Shown one piece after another: positions 1 to 5,807 of a stretch of DNA of 5,807 nt. Position numbers and translations under genes: made by a program. Each line of letters starts with the position of its first letter. The first letter of the stretch is position 1. Source of the DNA: Pseudoxanthomonas sp. (GTDB lineage: Bacteria; Pseudomonadota; Gammaproteobacteria; Xanthomonadales; Xanthomonadaceae); contig JAJAZJ010000315.1 of the NCBI GenBank assembly GCA_026785795.1, positions 1 to 5,807 on the forward strand, in the 5' to 3' direction. The notes below the pieces were generated by a model. The model made no database searches. It was not told the DNA's origin and saw only the letters and a program-made list of their open reading frames with translations.

Positions 1-146
1 GCACCCAGGAATGCCTGCTGGCGGCGAGTATCTACGTCAATGCCGACGGCGTCTTCAACGACGACGCCTACGAATACGAAAGCATCGGCTATCCGTTCCT
101 GGCCGCACTGGGTCGCGCGGTGTGGCAGGTGGTGCAGGCGGGTTGA
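1..146 (+). CDS. 3' end of an unrecognised protein gene (partial)
   Basis: An open frame enters from the left edge (first full codon at 3) and ends at TGA 144-146, giving 47 C-terminal residues. The codons are strongly G/C-ending, as in the certain genes of this window, which supports real coding. The tail is rich in acidic and aromatic residues (NDDAYEYESIGYPF) and ends in a helix-like stretch (LAALGRAVWQVVQAG). I do not recognise the family and assign no function. The gene converges with the peptidase remnant that ends at 175, leaving only 28 bp between the two stops. Two other plus-strand frames are also open here, but their composition is arginine- and serine-rich and looks like shadow. 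Upstream sequence would settle the identity. Confidence 0.6.
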   Translation, partial: TQECLLAASIYVNADGVFNDDAYEYESIGYPFLAALGRAVWQVVQAG

Positions 147-174
147 GCGCCCCTGGGGCCTCGGCTCGACAGGC

Positions 175-463
175 TCAGTCGCGGGTGCCGTCGCGCAGTG
201 CGGCACGCACGGCCTGCATCTGGCTGTCGATGCCTGCGCTGAGGTCGGCCACGCCCGGGCTCACCAGGATATCGGGCAGCCGGCCGGCATCGGGCGGATC
301 GCCGGGTGGGAACGTCGCGATCAACGGCAGGTCCACTTCGAGCTTCGAATGCGGCAGGCGCAGGAAGAAGAACCCAGCCCCATTGATACCGCGCTGATTG
401 CGCGGCGACTGCCGGTAGTCGGAGCAGGGCAAGCAGCAGGAATACGGCGAGCAGCGTGCGCAA
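175..463 (-). pseudogene. Remnant of a secreted family S41 peptidase (signal peptide plus C-terminal tail, out of frame)
   Basis: Reading the minus strand, positions about 411 down to the TGA at 177-175 encode a roughly 75-residue tail, NQRGINGAGFFFLRLPHSKL followed by EVDLPLIATFPPGD, then PDAG and LPDILV. From knowledge of the family this matches the C-terminal end of S41 (C-terminal-processing/tricorn-like) peptidases. The catalytic serine region, which lies upstream of this tail in the family, is absent. Immediately upstream, in a different frame, positions 463 to about 398 read as a classic signal peptide (hydrophobic LLAVFLLLALL, then LPAVAA before a likely cleavage site). That frame could start only at TTG 463-461, since a stop lies at 487-485 and no ATG or GTG falls between. 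The simplest inference is one exported S41 peptidase, divergent from glnE, that lost its middle by a frame-disrupting deletion. An alternative is that the signal-like frame is chance. The tail assignment is firmer than the signal peptide. Confidence 0.6.
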
Positions 464-487
464 GGGGTCGCCCGGGGAACGTGATCA

Positions 488-601
488 AGCGGCGGATAGC
501 GTGCTGCGCTTTCGGCGACAGGTGACGGCGTGCGCCACGGACGCAGGGCGAAGCGCTCGGCGTGTGCCTGGCGGGGTCGAGTAATCCCCTGTCGCTGGCC
601 C
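488..601. promoter_or_regulatory. Presumed promoter region of glnE (no clear boxes)
   Basis: This is the gap between the signal-peptide end of the minus-strand peptidase remnant and the chosen glnE start. If the remnant was once a working gene, this was a divergent promoter region. I see no convincing -35/-10 pair, NtrC or sigma-54 site, or strong Shine-Dalgarno sequence, so the call rests on position alone. Confidence 0.25.
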
Positions 602-3433
602 ATGACACAATCGCAGCACATGCAGGCCACGACCGTCGATCCCAATGCACCGCTTGATGCGCTGGTCCAGCGCGGGCTTGCGCGGTTGCGCGGGCTTTCG
701 CCGCAGGTGGCCGGGTTGCTGCAGGATGCAGCGTTCGCGGCGCGGGTAGGCACGGTGATCGAGGCCAGTGATTTCGCCCTGGACACCTTGCGCAGGCAGC
801 CCGGGCTGCTGGAACAGTTCGCGAATGATGACGGCGCGGCCGCGCTGGCGCTGCCGGTGCTGGCTGCCAATGATCCTGTGTCCTGGCCGGGGCAGCTGCG
901 CCGCTATCGCACCGCCGAATCCACTCGCCTAGTGTGGCGCGACGTGCACGGGTTCGACGACGTGGACGCCATCCTGGCCGCCAGCACGCGGCTGGCGGAA
1001 ACCTGCCTGCAGCTTGGTCTGGCTGCACTGGAACAGGAATTTGAACAGCGCCACGGTCAGGTGCGGTCTGCCAGCGGCGAAGTGCAGCGGCTGGTGGTGT
1101 TCGGGCTGGGCAAGCTGGGCGGCGGCGAACTGAACTTTTCCTCCGATATCGATCTTGTCTACGCCTATCCCGAAGGCGGCGAGTCCGATGGTCTGCGACC
1201 GCTGGCGGCGGAGGACTACTTCGCGCGGCTGGGCCAACGCCTGGCCAAGCTGCTGGACGAACCCACGGTGGACGGTTTCTGTCACCGCGTGGACCTGCGC
1301 CTGCGCCCGTTCGGCAACGCCGGGCGGGTGGCGCTGTCGTTCGCCGGCATGGACCAGTACTTCCAGCGCGAGGGCCGCGACTGGGAGCGCTACGCCTGGC
1401 TGAAGGCGCGCGCGGTGGCCGGCGACATCGCCGCCGGGGAACATTGGCTTCTGGGGCTGCGTCCGTTCGTGTACCGGCGCTACCTGGACTTCACCGCGCT
1501 GGACGGGCTGCGCGCGATGAAGGCCGCGATCGCCGCGGAAGTCGCGCGCCGCGAACTGGCCGACGACATCAAGCGTGGCCCCGGCGGGATTCGCGAGATC
1601 GAATTCCTGGCCCAGGCCCTGCAGCTGATCCGCGGCGGCCGCGAGCCGCTACTGCGCGAACGTCGCCTGCTGCCGGCGCTGCGTGCGCTGGTGGCAACCC
1701 GGCAGATGGCCGACGCCGACGCCGCTGCGCTGGCCTACGCGTACCGATTCCTGCGCACGCTGGAGAATCGCCTGCAGATGCTGCGCGATGCCCAGACCCA
1801 CGCGCTGCCGGAAGATGTGCTGGATCGCATGCGGCTGGCGCGTTCGCTGGGCTACGCGGACTGGGCCGCGCTGCGCATCGCGCTGGACGCGCAGCGCGAA
1901 CGCGTGGCCGCCGAGTTCGGTGAACTGCTGGCGCCACGCCCGCGTGACGCGGTGCCCGGCGCGTTGGGACAGTACTGGCGCAGCCTGCCCGATGCGGGCG
2001 AAGCGCAGGTGCTGACCGCGGCCGGCTTCGCCGATGCGGCGCAGGCCGATGCAGCGCTGCGCGAATTCGCCCATTCCGCCGGCGTGCACGGCCTGTCCGA
2101 CAGCGCGCGCACGCGGCTGGATCGGGTATTGCCGGCCCTGCTGGATGCAGCCGCCAATTCGTCCCAGCCCGATGCCGCGCTGAAGCGGTTGCTGCTGCTG
2201 CTGAACGCCATCCTGCGCCGGACCAGCTACCTGGCGCTGCTGGATGAACAGCCCAGCGCGCTGGCGCGCCTGGTCGACGTGCTGGCACGCAGCGCGCTGC
2301 TGGGTGAACGCCTGGCGCTGTATCCGCTGCTGCTGGACGAACTGCTGGACACCCGGGTCGGCGGGCCGTTGCCCACCCGCAACAGCCTGCACGCAGAGTG
2401 CGAGGCGGCCCTGCGCGAAGAAGATACGGAAACCGCACTCGGCGCGTTGAACGAGCGTCGCCTGGCCCTGAGTTTTCGCATTGCCTTGGCCACACTCGAT
2501 GGTCGCCAGCCCGCAGCGGACAGCTGCCGACAGCTGGCGTGGCTGGCCGAGGCGGTAGTGGGCGTGGTGCTGCGCGTCGTGCAGGGCGAGCTGCAGACTG
2601 CGCATGGGCAAGTGCCCGGCGGGCGCTTCGCGGTCGTCGGCTATGGCAGCCTGGGCGGCGCGGAGCTGGGCTTCGGCTCGGACCTGGATCTTGTGTTTCT
2701 GTACGACGCTGGTCCTGATGCAGTATCCGATGGTCCGCGATCGCTGGAGGCAGGCCGCTGGTATGCGCGGCTGGCGCAGAAACTGGTCGCGCTGCTGGGT
2801 GCGGTCACCGGCGCCGGCCGCCTGTACGACGTGGACGTGCGCCTGCGGCCCGATGGCGCCAAGGGATTGCTGGTGTCGTCACTGGCCAGCTACCGCGATT
2901 ACCAGCGCGACCGTGCCTGGACCTGGGAACACCAGGCGCTGGTGCGCGCGCGCGGTGTCGCCGGTGATGCATCGCTGCTTGAAGCGTTCGACGCCATCCG
3001 CAGCCAGACCCTGGCGCAGCCGCGGGCGGTCGAGGCGCTGCGCCGCGAGGTGGACGGGATGCGTCTAAAGATGCGCGCCGAGCTGGACCGCAGCGACGCA
3101 GCGCGCTTCGACCTCAAACAGGGCGAGGGTGGGCTGGTGGACCTGGAGTTCCTGCTGCAGTACCTGGTGCTGCAGCGTGCGGCCACGCATGACGCACTGA
3201 TCGCCCCGCGCGATACGCCGGGATTGATCGCGGCGATGCTCAACTCATCGCTGATCGACCACCTGATGGCGGACACACTGCGCCAGGCACACGCCGCGTT
3301 CGTCGGCGAAGGGCTGGCCTGTACCCTGGACCGGCGTCCGCGCTGGGTAACGGAAAGCCCTGCTGTCACCGTCGCGCGTGCGCAGGTACGCGCGGCGATC
3401 GTCACCCAGGGACTATCTTTCGATAAGACGTAG
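602..3433 (+). CDS. glnE: Bifunctional [glutamine synthetase] adenylyltransferase / adenylyl-L-tyrosine phosphorylase
   Basis: GlnE is the cytosolic enzyme that attaches AMP to a tyrosine of glutamine synthetase when nitrogen is plentiful, and removes it phosphorolytically when nitrogen is scarce, under PII (GlnB) and glutamine control. The 943-residue product matches the usual length (about 946 in E. coli). The N-terminal adenylyl-removing half (to about 440) has [19 protein letters not shown] at 168-186 with metal-binding D182 and D184, DLRLRP at 231-236, and [15 protein letters not shown] at 321-335. The C-terminal adenylyltransferase half has [19 protein letters not shown] at 680-698 with D694 and D696, DVRLRP at 745-750, and [14 protein letters not shown] at 837-850. 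Both active sites therefore look intact. I chose ATG 602: the frame stays open back to GTG 530, but those 24 residues are arginine-rich and unlike the family. ATG 620 is a weaker alternative. No strong ribosome binding site is visible. It is transcribed away from the peptidase remnant and converges with the ELM1-family gene. Confidence 0.97.
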   Translation: MTQSQHMQATTVDPNAPLDALVQRGLARLRGLSPQVAGLLQDAAFAARVGTVIEASDFALDTLRRQPGLLEQFANDDGAAALALPVLAANDPVSWPGQLRRYRTAESTRLVWRDVHGFDDVDAILAASTRLAETCLQLGLAALEQEFEQRHGQVRSASGEVQRLVVFGLGKLGGGELNFSSDIDLVYAYPEGGESDGLRPLAAEDYFARLGQRLAKLLDEPTVDGFCHRVDLRLRPFGNAGRVALSFAGMDQYFQREGRDWERYAWLKARAVAGDIAAGEHWLLGLRPFVYRRYLDFTALDGLRAMKAAIAAEVARRELADDIKRGPGGIREIEFLAQALQLIRGGREPLLRERRLLPALRALVATRQMADADAAALAYAYRFLRTLENRLQMLRDAQTHALPEDVLDRMRLARSLGYADWAALRIALDAQRERVAAEFGELLAPRPRDAVPGALGQYWRSLPDAGEAQVLTAAGFADAAQADAALREFAHSAGVHGLSDSARTRLDRVLPALLDAAANSSQPDAALKRLLLLLNAILRRTSYLALLDEQPSALARLVDVLARSALLGERLALYPLLLDELLDTRVGGPLPTRNSLHAECEAALREEDTETALGALNERRLALSFRIALATLDGRQPAADSCRQLAWLAEAVVGVVLRVVQGELQTAHGQVPGGRFAVVGYGSLGGAELGFGSDLDLVFLYDAGPDAVSDGPRSLEAGRWYARLAQKLVALLGAVTGAGRLYDVDVRLRPDGAKGLLVSSLASYRDYQRDRAWTWEHQALVRARGVAGDASLLEAFDAIRSQTLAQPRAVEALRREVDGMRLKMRAELDRSDAARFDLKQGEGGLVDLEFLLQYLVLQRAATHDALIAPRDTPGLIAAMLNSSLIDHLMADTLRQAHAAFVGEGLACTLDRRPRWVTESPAVTVARAQVRAAIVTQGLSFDKT

Positions 3434-3446
3434 CGCGTTCGCATTT

Positions 3447-3524
3447 GTAGGAGCGCCGCATGGGCGCGAGCTCTTGATTCTGCCGTGGCAAGCGGAAAAG
3501 CTCGCGCCCATGGAGCGCTCCTAC
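3447..3524. repeat. REP pair 1: inverted pair of GTAG-headed palindromic elements
   Basis: The left arm (3447-3472) starts GTAGGAGCGC and ends CATGGGCGCGAGCT. The right arm (3499-3524) is its reverse complement with 24 of 26 positions matching, the two differences being adjacent (arm positions 11-12). A 26-nt loop separates them. Each arm also has a smaller internal palindrome (GCGCC-GCAT-GGGCGC in the left arm), so it can fold alone or as one long hairpin. The GTAG head, the arm length and the inverted-dimer arrangement match the REP/SMAG class described in Stenotrophomonas maltophilia, elements thought to be moved by REP-associated tyrosine transposases. It begins 13 bp after the glnE stop, so a transcript 3' hairpin or terminator role is plausible, although no T-tract follows. 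Confidence 0.88.
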
Positions 3525-3542
3525 CAAACGGGGACGCTCCAG

Positions 3543-3635
3543 GTAGGAGCTGTGCCAGCTGCGACCCTGATGCTGGAGACGCTATGACACTCGAAGTGAC
3601 CTGAAGTCTGCGGTCGCAGCTGGCGCAGCTGCTAC
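3543..3635. repeat. REP pair 2: second inverted GTAG pair, different arm sequence
   Basis: The left arm (3543-3566) reads GTAGGAGCTGTGCC then AGCTGCGACC. The right arm (3612-3635) is its reverse complement at 22 of 24 positions, with a 45-nt loop between. It shares only the GTAGGAGC-like head with pair 1; the rest of the arm differs, so it is a different subtype. It lies 18 bp from pair 1. The right arm overlaps the ELM1-family gene: its terminal CTAC (3632-3635) contains, on the minus strand, the TAG stop of that gene (3634-3632). Confidence 0.88.
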
Positions 3636-4582
3636 AGGGACAGGCGCTGTTGGACCAGCGCGGCGACGCGGGTGGTTTCGCGCAGGGGTTCCACCGGGAA
3701 CGGGGTCAGCATGGTGTCCATCGGGTGGATGCGTCCACTGCCGAGCAATGCGTCCAAAAACAGGCGCGGCCGACCGCTCACCATCCCAGGCTCGAACACG
3801 AACACCGGCGCCTCGGTGGCGCAGGCTTCGGACAGCATGTTGACCGAATCGGGCGAGACCACGATGCGGTCGGCCCAGGCCAGCAGGCCGGAGTAGGGGT
3901 TGGCGCCATCGGCGTCTCCGCACCAGACCGCAGCGGGCGTATTGGCGTAGCGCTGGCGCACGGCGGCCACCAGGTCGGCCGGGGTGCGTCGCGATGTGCT
4001 GACCAGCACGCTGCCGCCGTCCCGCGACAGACTCGCGTCAAGTCGGCTGGCCAGGTCCTGGAACGCACGCAGGTCGAAGTGCGCGTGCGCGCTTGGCCCG
4101 CCCAGCAGCACGGTGGTCCGCGGCTGCGGCAGATCGGCGAAGCGTGCGTGTTGCGCGCGGGCGCTCGCCAGCCACGCATCGCCAACCGGATTCAGGCTGC
4201 CGTGCAGGCCGATGACATTGGGGCCGGACAGACCGTCGTGGTGGGGCGCGATCACCAGATCAAAGTGACGTGGATCGATACGCGGGTCCAGGATCTGCAG
4301 CGTGGTGGTGCCGCGCGTGCGCAGCAGGCGCGTGGCCAGTGCACCCTGGCGACCACAGCCAATCGCCAGCCGTGGTGGTTGCGCAAGCGCACCACGGAAC
4401 GTCGCCCCGAACGCATGCGTTGCCCCGGTCAGCATGTGAGGCGCCAGCCAGCGCCACGGCGGGCGTGTCTGCAGCGCCCAGTCCCGGGTAGCGCCCTGGT
4501 CCAGGGCCGCCGCCAGCGCGTCGGCCTGGCGGCGGTTGCCGGCATGGCCGTCAGTCAGGGTCCAGAGCTGGGTTGAGTTCAC
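3632..4582 (-). CDS. Mitochondrial fission ELM1 family protein (DUF1022-type)
   Basis: This 316-residue product resembles the bacterial members of the ELM1 family, whose plant founder promotes mitochondrial division. The bacterial role is unknown to me, and the fold is often compared with GT-B glycosyltransferases. Family-type features are the opening [19 protein letters not shown] (6-24), GCGRQ (75-79), LDPR (98-101), [10 protein letters not shown] (107-116), LLGGPSAH (159-166), a T-S-R-R-T-P turn (196-201), NPY (228-230), and [20 protein letters not shown] (243-262). No signal peptide or membrane span is seen, suggesting a cytosolic or peripheral protein. I chose GTG 4582-4580 because family members start just before the W-x-L-T-D-G motif. 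An upstream GTG (4636) would add 18 residues unlike the family. An AAGG lies about 12 nt upstream, so the ribosome binding site is weak. Its stop codon sits within a REP arm, so the last few residues may be set by the repeat insertion. Confidence 0.88.
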   Translation of the reverse strand: MNSTQLWTLTDGHAGNRRQADALAAALDQGATRDWALQTRPPWRWLAPHMLTGATHAFGATFRGALAQPPRLAIGCGRQGALATRLLRTRGTTTLQILDPRIDPRHFDLVIAPHHDGLSGPNVIGLHGSLNPVGDAWLASARAQHARFADLPQPRTTVLLGGPSAHAHFDLRAFQDLASRLDASLSRDGGSVLVSTSRRTPADLVAAVRQRYANTPAAVWCGDADGANPYSGLLAWADRIVVSPDSVNMLSEACATEAPVFVFEPGMVSGRPRLFLDALLGSGRIHPMDTMLTPFPVEPLRETTRVAALVQQRLSL

Positions 4583-4727
4583 GGGTGGGCTGCGCCTTGT
4601 TCCAAAAACTAAAACAATCCGTTCTGGACCGGCCACAGGCTGTCATCTGCGGGACAGTCTACACTCGCAGCCCAATTTGCAGTCCCCGTGCATCGAACCA
4701 TCTTCCCGCCCCCGAACTGGATCTGCC
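4583..4727. promoter_or_regulatory. Divergent control region between the ELM1-family gene and the reductase gene
   Basis: These 145 bp separate two divergently transcribed genes and must carry promoters for both unless one is read from elsewhere. A notably A-rich patch (about 4601-4619, AAAAACTAAAACAAT) stands out in otherwise GC-rich DNA and could be the promoter core for the minus-strand gene. On the plus strand TACACT (4660-4665) is a possible -10 box, but no well-spaced -35 is clear. An inverted repeat lies at 4637-4660. The position is sound; the individual boxes are guesses. Confidence 0.4.
4637..4660. promoter_or_regulatory. Inverted repeat AGGCTGTC-N8-GACAGTCT, candidate operator
   Basis: The half-sites AGGCTGTC (4637-4644) and GACAGTCT (4653-4660) pair over 8 positions with one G-T wobble and an 8-nt spacer. 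It lies in the divergent promoter region, just upstream of the possible -10 box TACACT. It could be a binding site for a dimeric regulator acting on either gene, or chance. I recognise no named regulator motif. Confidence 0.25.
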
Positions 4728-5318
4728 ATGCCTGAAGTGTTGAACGATACCGCGCTGGACCAGCTGTTTCGCACCGCGCGCACCCAGAACGACTTCCAGG
4801 ACCGTGCGCTGGAGGCAGGGCAGCTGCGTGCCCTGTACGACCTGCTGAAGTGGGGGCCGACCTCGGCCAACATGTCGCCCGCCCGCTTCGTGTTCGTGCA
4901 GTCACCCGAAGCCAAGCAGAAGCTCAAGCCGGCCCTCTCCGAAGGCAACCTGGCCAAGACCCTGGCCGCGCCGGTCACGGTCATTGTCGCCCACGATGAA
5001 GACTTCCACGACAAGCTGCCCTACCTGTTCCCGCACGTGGACGCCAAGGCATGGTTTGACGGTCCACGCGAGAACCGCCGGGAAGCGGCGTTCCGAAACG
5101 GCACGCTGCAGGGCGCGTACCTGATCCTGGCCGCTCGCTCGCTGGGACTGGATGCAGGGCCGATGTCCGGTTTCAACAATGCCAAGGTCGATGAGGCGTT
5201 CTTCGCCGGCACCGCGATCAAGTCGAACTTCCTGGTCAACCTGGGCTACGGCGATCCGGCCGGCCTGTTCCCGCGTTCACCGCGGCTGTCCTTCGACGAG
5301 GCGGCGCGCATCGAGTAG
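4728..5318 (+). CDS. rutE: RutE/HadB-type NAD(P)H-dependent FMN reductase (malonic semialdehyde reductase family)
   Basis: This 196-residue protein has exactly the length of E. coli RutE and resembles it along its whole length. It shares ART-x-N near residue 17, [16 protein letters not shown] (41-56), an [11 protein letters not shown] segment (69-79), [14 protein letters not shown] (97-110), AFRN (121-124), [10 protein letters not shown] (140-149), the [11 protein letters not shown] segment (166-176) and the ending PRLSFDEA (185-192). RutE belongs to the nitroreductase-fold flavoproteins and, in the Rut pathway, is assigned reduction of the toxic aldehyde malonic semialdehyde to 3-hydroxypropionate. 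It is cytosolic, with FMN expected. No rutA-D, F or G gene lies in this window, so here it may serve general aldehyde, nitro or quinone reduction; the symbol denotes family rather than proven pathway. ATG 4728 was chosen by match to the family start. The upstream ribosome binding site is weak (TGGA). The frame is open further upstream, but that stretch is intergenic in character. Confidence 0.9.
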   Translation: MPEVLNDTALDQLFRTARTQNDFQDRALEAGQLRALYDLLKWGPTSANMSPARFVFVQSPEAKQKLKPALSEGNLAKTLAAPVTVIVAHDEDFHDKLPYLFPHVDAKAWFDGPRENRREAAFRNGTLQGAYLILAARSLGLDAGPMSGFNNAKVDEAFFAGTAIKSNFLVNLGYGDPAGLFPRSPRLSFDEAARIE

Positions 5319-5379
5319 TCGCTGCACGCTTCACGTTGCCACAACCCAGCCTCTGTTCAGCTGTCTCACACCACCCAAC

Positions 5380-5383
5380 GGAG
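5380..5383 (+). promoter_or_regulatory. Ribosome binding site of the YceI gene
   Basis: GGAG lies 6 nt before ATG 5390, the clearest Shine-Dalgarno in the window, and it fixes the start of the YceI-family gene. No clear promoter is seen in the 71-bp gap after the reductase stop, so co-transcription with the reductase is possible. Confidence 0.7.
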
Positions 5384-5389
5384 TCCGCC

Positions 5390-5807
5390 ATGCGCAAGAC
5401 CCTGCTTGTTGCTGCCCTGTTCGCCTTCGCAGGCGCCGCCTTCGCCGCACCGGTCACCTACACGATCGACCCAACCCATACCGACGTGATTGCGCAGTGG
5501 AGCCACTTTGGCCTCTCCAATCCCAGCGCGCACTTCGGCCAGGTGGAAGGCACCCTGGTCTATGACCCGGACAACGTGTCCGCCTCCAGCGTGGAAGTCA
5601 CGCTTCCGCTGGCCGGCCTCAACGGTTTCACGCCAAAGTTCAATGACCATTTGAACAGCGCCGACTTCTTTGAAGCCGCCAAGTATCCGGCTGCCACCTT
5701 CAAGAGCACCAAGGTCGAAGCCGCGGGCGCGGGCAAGCTGAAGGTCACCGGCAACCTGACCGTGAAGGACATCACCAAGCCGGTGGTGCTGGACGTCAGC
5801 CTAAACC
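5390..5807 (+). CDS. YceI-family periplasmic lipid-binding protein (partial, 3' end missing)
   Basis: The frame runs from ATG 5390 off the right edge, giving 139 complete codons of a protein usually near 190 residues. It begins with a clear Sec signal peptide, MRKTLLVAALFAFAGAAFA, with likely cleavage after residue 19 before APVTY. The mature part shows YceI hallmarks: YTIDPTHTDV near the start of the mature chain, a WSHFGLSNPSAHFGQVEGTL segment, D86-H-L with the following SADFFEAAKYPAATF (90-104), and GNLTVKDITKPVVL near the cut. YceI proteins form a lipocalin-like barrel; characterised homologues bind long isoprenoid chains in the periplasm, and several are linked to base, acid or osmotic stress, but the role here is unknown. 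The ribosome binding site is good. It lies 71 bp after the reductase on the same strand, so a two-gene transcript is possible though not shown. Confidence 0.93.
   Translation, partial: MRKTLLVAALFAFAGAAFAAPVTYTIDPTHTDVIAQWSHFGLSNPSAHFGQVEGTLVYDPDNVSASSVEVTLPLAGLNGFTPKFNDHLNSADFFEAAKYPAATFKSTKVEAAGAGKLKVTGNLTVKDITKPVVLDVSLN

Noticed and set aside
147..174. GCCCC/GGGGC hairpin after the first gene as a terminator
   Set aside because: The stem is only 4-5 bp with almost no loop and no T-tract follows, so it is too weak to call.
530..601. Upstream extension of glnE from GTG 530
   Set aside because: The extra 24 residues are arginine-rich ([10 protein letters not shown]...) and unlike GlnE N-termini. 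Starting at ATG 602 already gives the usual family length.
321..1028. Minus-strand frames spanning the glnE start (231-235 codons)
   Set aside because: Only the last part of the frame ending at 175 has meaningful similarity (S41 tail). Upstream it is Arg/Ala/Pro-rich antisense of glnE.
1569..2611. Long minus-strand open frames inside glnE (308 and 320 codons)
   Set aside because: They lie fully antisense to an intact, well-conserved glnE and have Arg/Ala/Pro- or Gln-rich composition typical of shadow frames in GC-rich DNA.
1091..2700. Two similar G-x-G-x-L-G-G...S-D-x-D-L motifs in glnE suggesting a recent gene duplication
   Set aside because: The paired nucleotidyltransferase domains are the normal architecture of all GlnE proteins, not a new event.
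3378..3587. Small 69-codon plus-strand frame across the glnE end and REP pair 1
   Set aside because: Most of it is translated REP sequence plus the out-of-frame glnE tail, with no ribosome binding site or recognisable motif.
3650..4576. 308-codon plus-strand frame antisense to the ELM1-family gene
   Set aside because: The minus strand carries the family motifs. The plus frame has biased, motif-free composition and is a codon-structure shadow.
4583..4636. Upstream GTG start (4636) for the ELM1-family gene
   Set aside because: It would add 18 residues ahead of the conserved W-x-L-T-D-G start and run into the divergent promoter region. No ribosome binding site precedes it.

Overview
The window is a GC-rich chromosomal segment of a gammaproteobacterium, most likely from the Xanthomonadaceae/Lysobacteraceae (a Stenotrophomonas, Pseudoxanthomonas or Xanthomonas relative). 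This placement rests on strong G/C preference at third codon positions, on the gene set (GlnE, an ELM1-family protein, a RutE-type reductase, YceI), and on short GTAG-headed palindromic repeats of the kind known from Stenotrophomonas and relatives. It is inferred by eye, not from a search.

Layout, left to right: (1) positions 1-146, the 3' end of an unrecognised plus-strand gene; (2) positions 175-463, minus strand, a gene remnant in which a signal-peptide-like reading frame runs, in a different frame, into the C-terminal tail of a family S41 peptidase, so this looks like a peptidase gene gutted by an internal deletion; (3) positions 602-3433, plus strand, a complete glnE for the bifunctional glutamine synthetase adenylyltransferase/adenylyl-removing enzyme, with both nucleotidyltransferase active sites intact; (4) positions 3447-3635, two consecutive inverted pairs of GTAG-headed REP elements between convergent genes; (5) positions 3632-4582, minus strand, a mitochondrial-fission-ELM1-family protein whose stop codon lies inside the last REP arm; (6) a 145-bp divergent control region; (7) positions 4728-5318, plus strand, a RutE/HadB-type NAD(P)H-FMN reductase; (8) positions 5390-5807, plus strand, a secreted YceI-family protein cut by the window end.

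These genes do not form one pathway. glnE controls nitrogen assimilation. The ELM1-family and YceI genes are of uncertain physiological role. The RutE homologue has none of the pyrimidine-degradation (rut) genes beside it in this window. I see no CRISPR array, tRNA, rRNA, insertion sequence, phage gene or obvious new defence or biosynthetic system. The points most worth a second look are the S41 peptidase remnant and the double REP pair that has supplied a neighbouring gene's stop codon.
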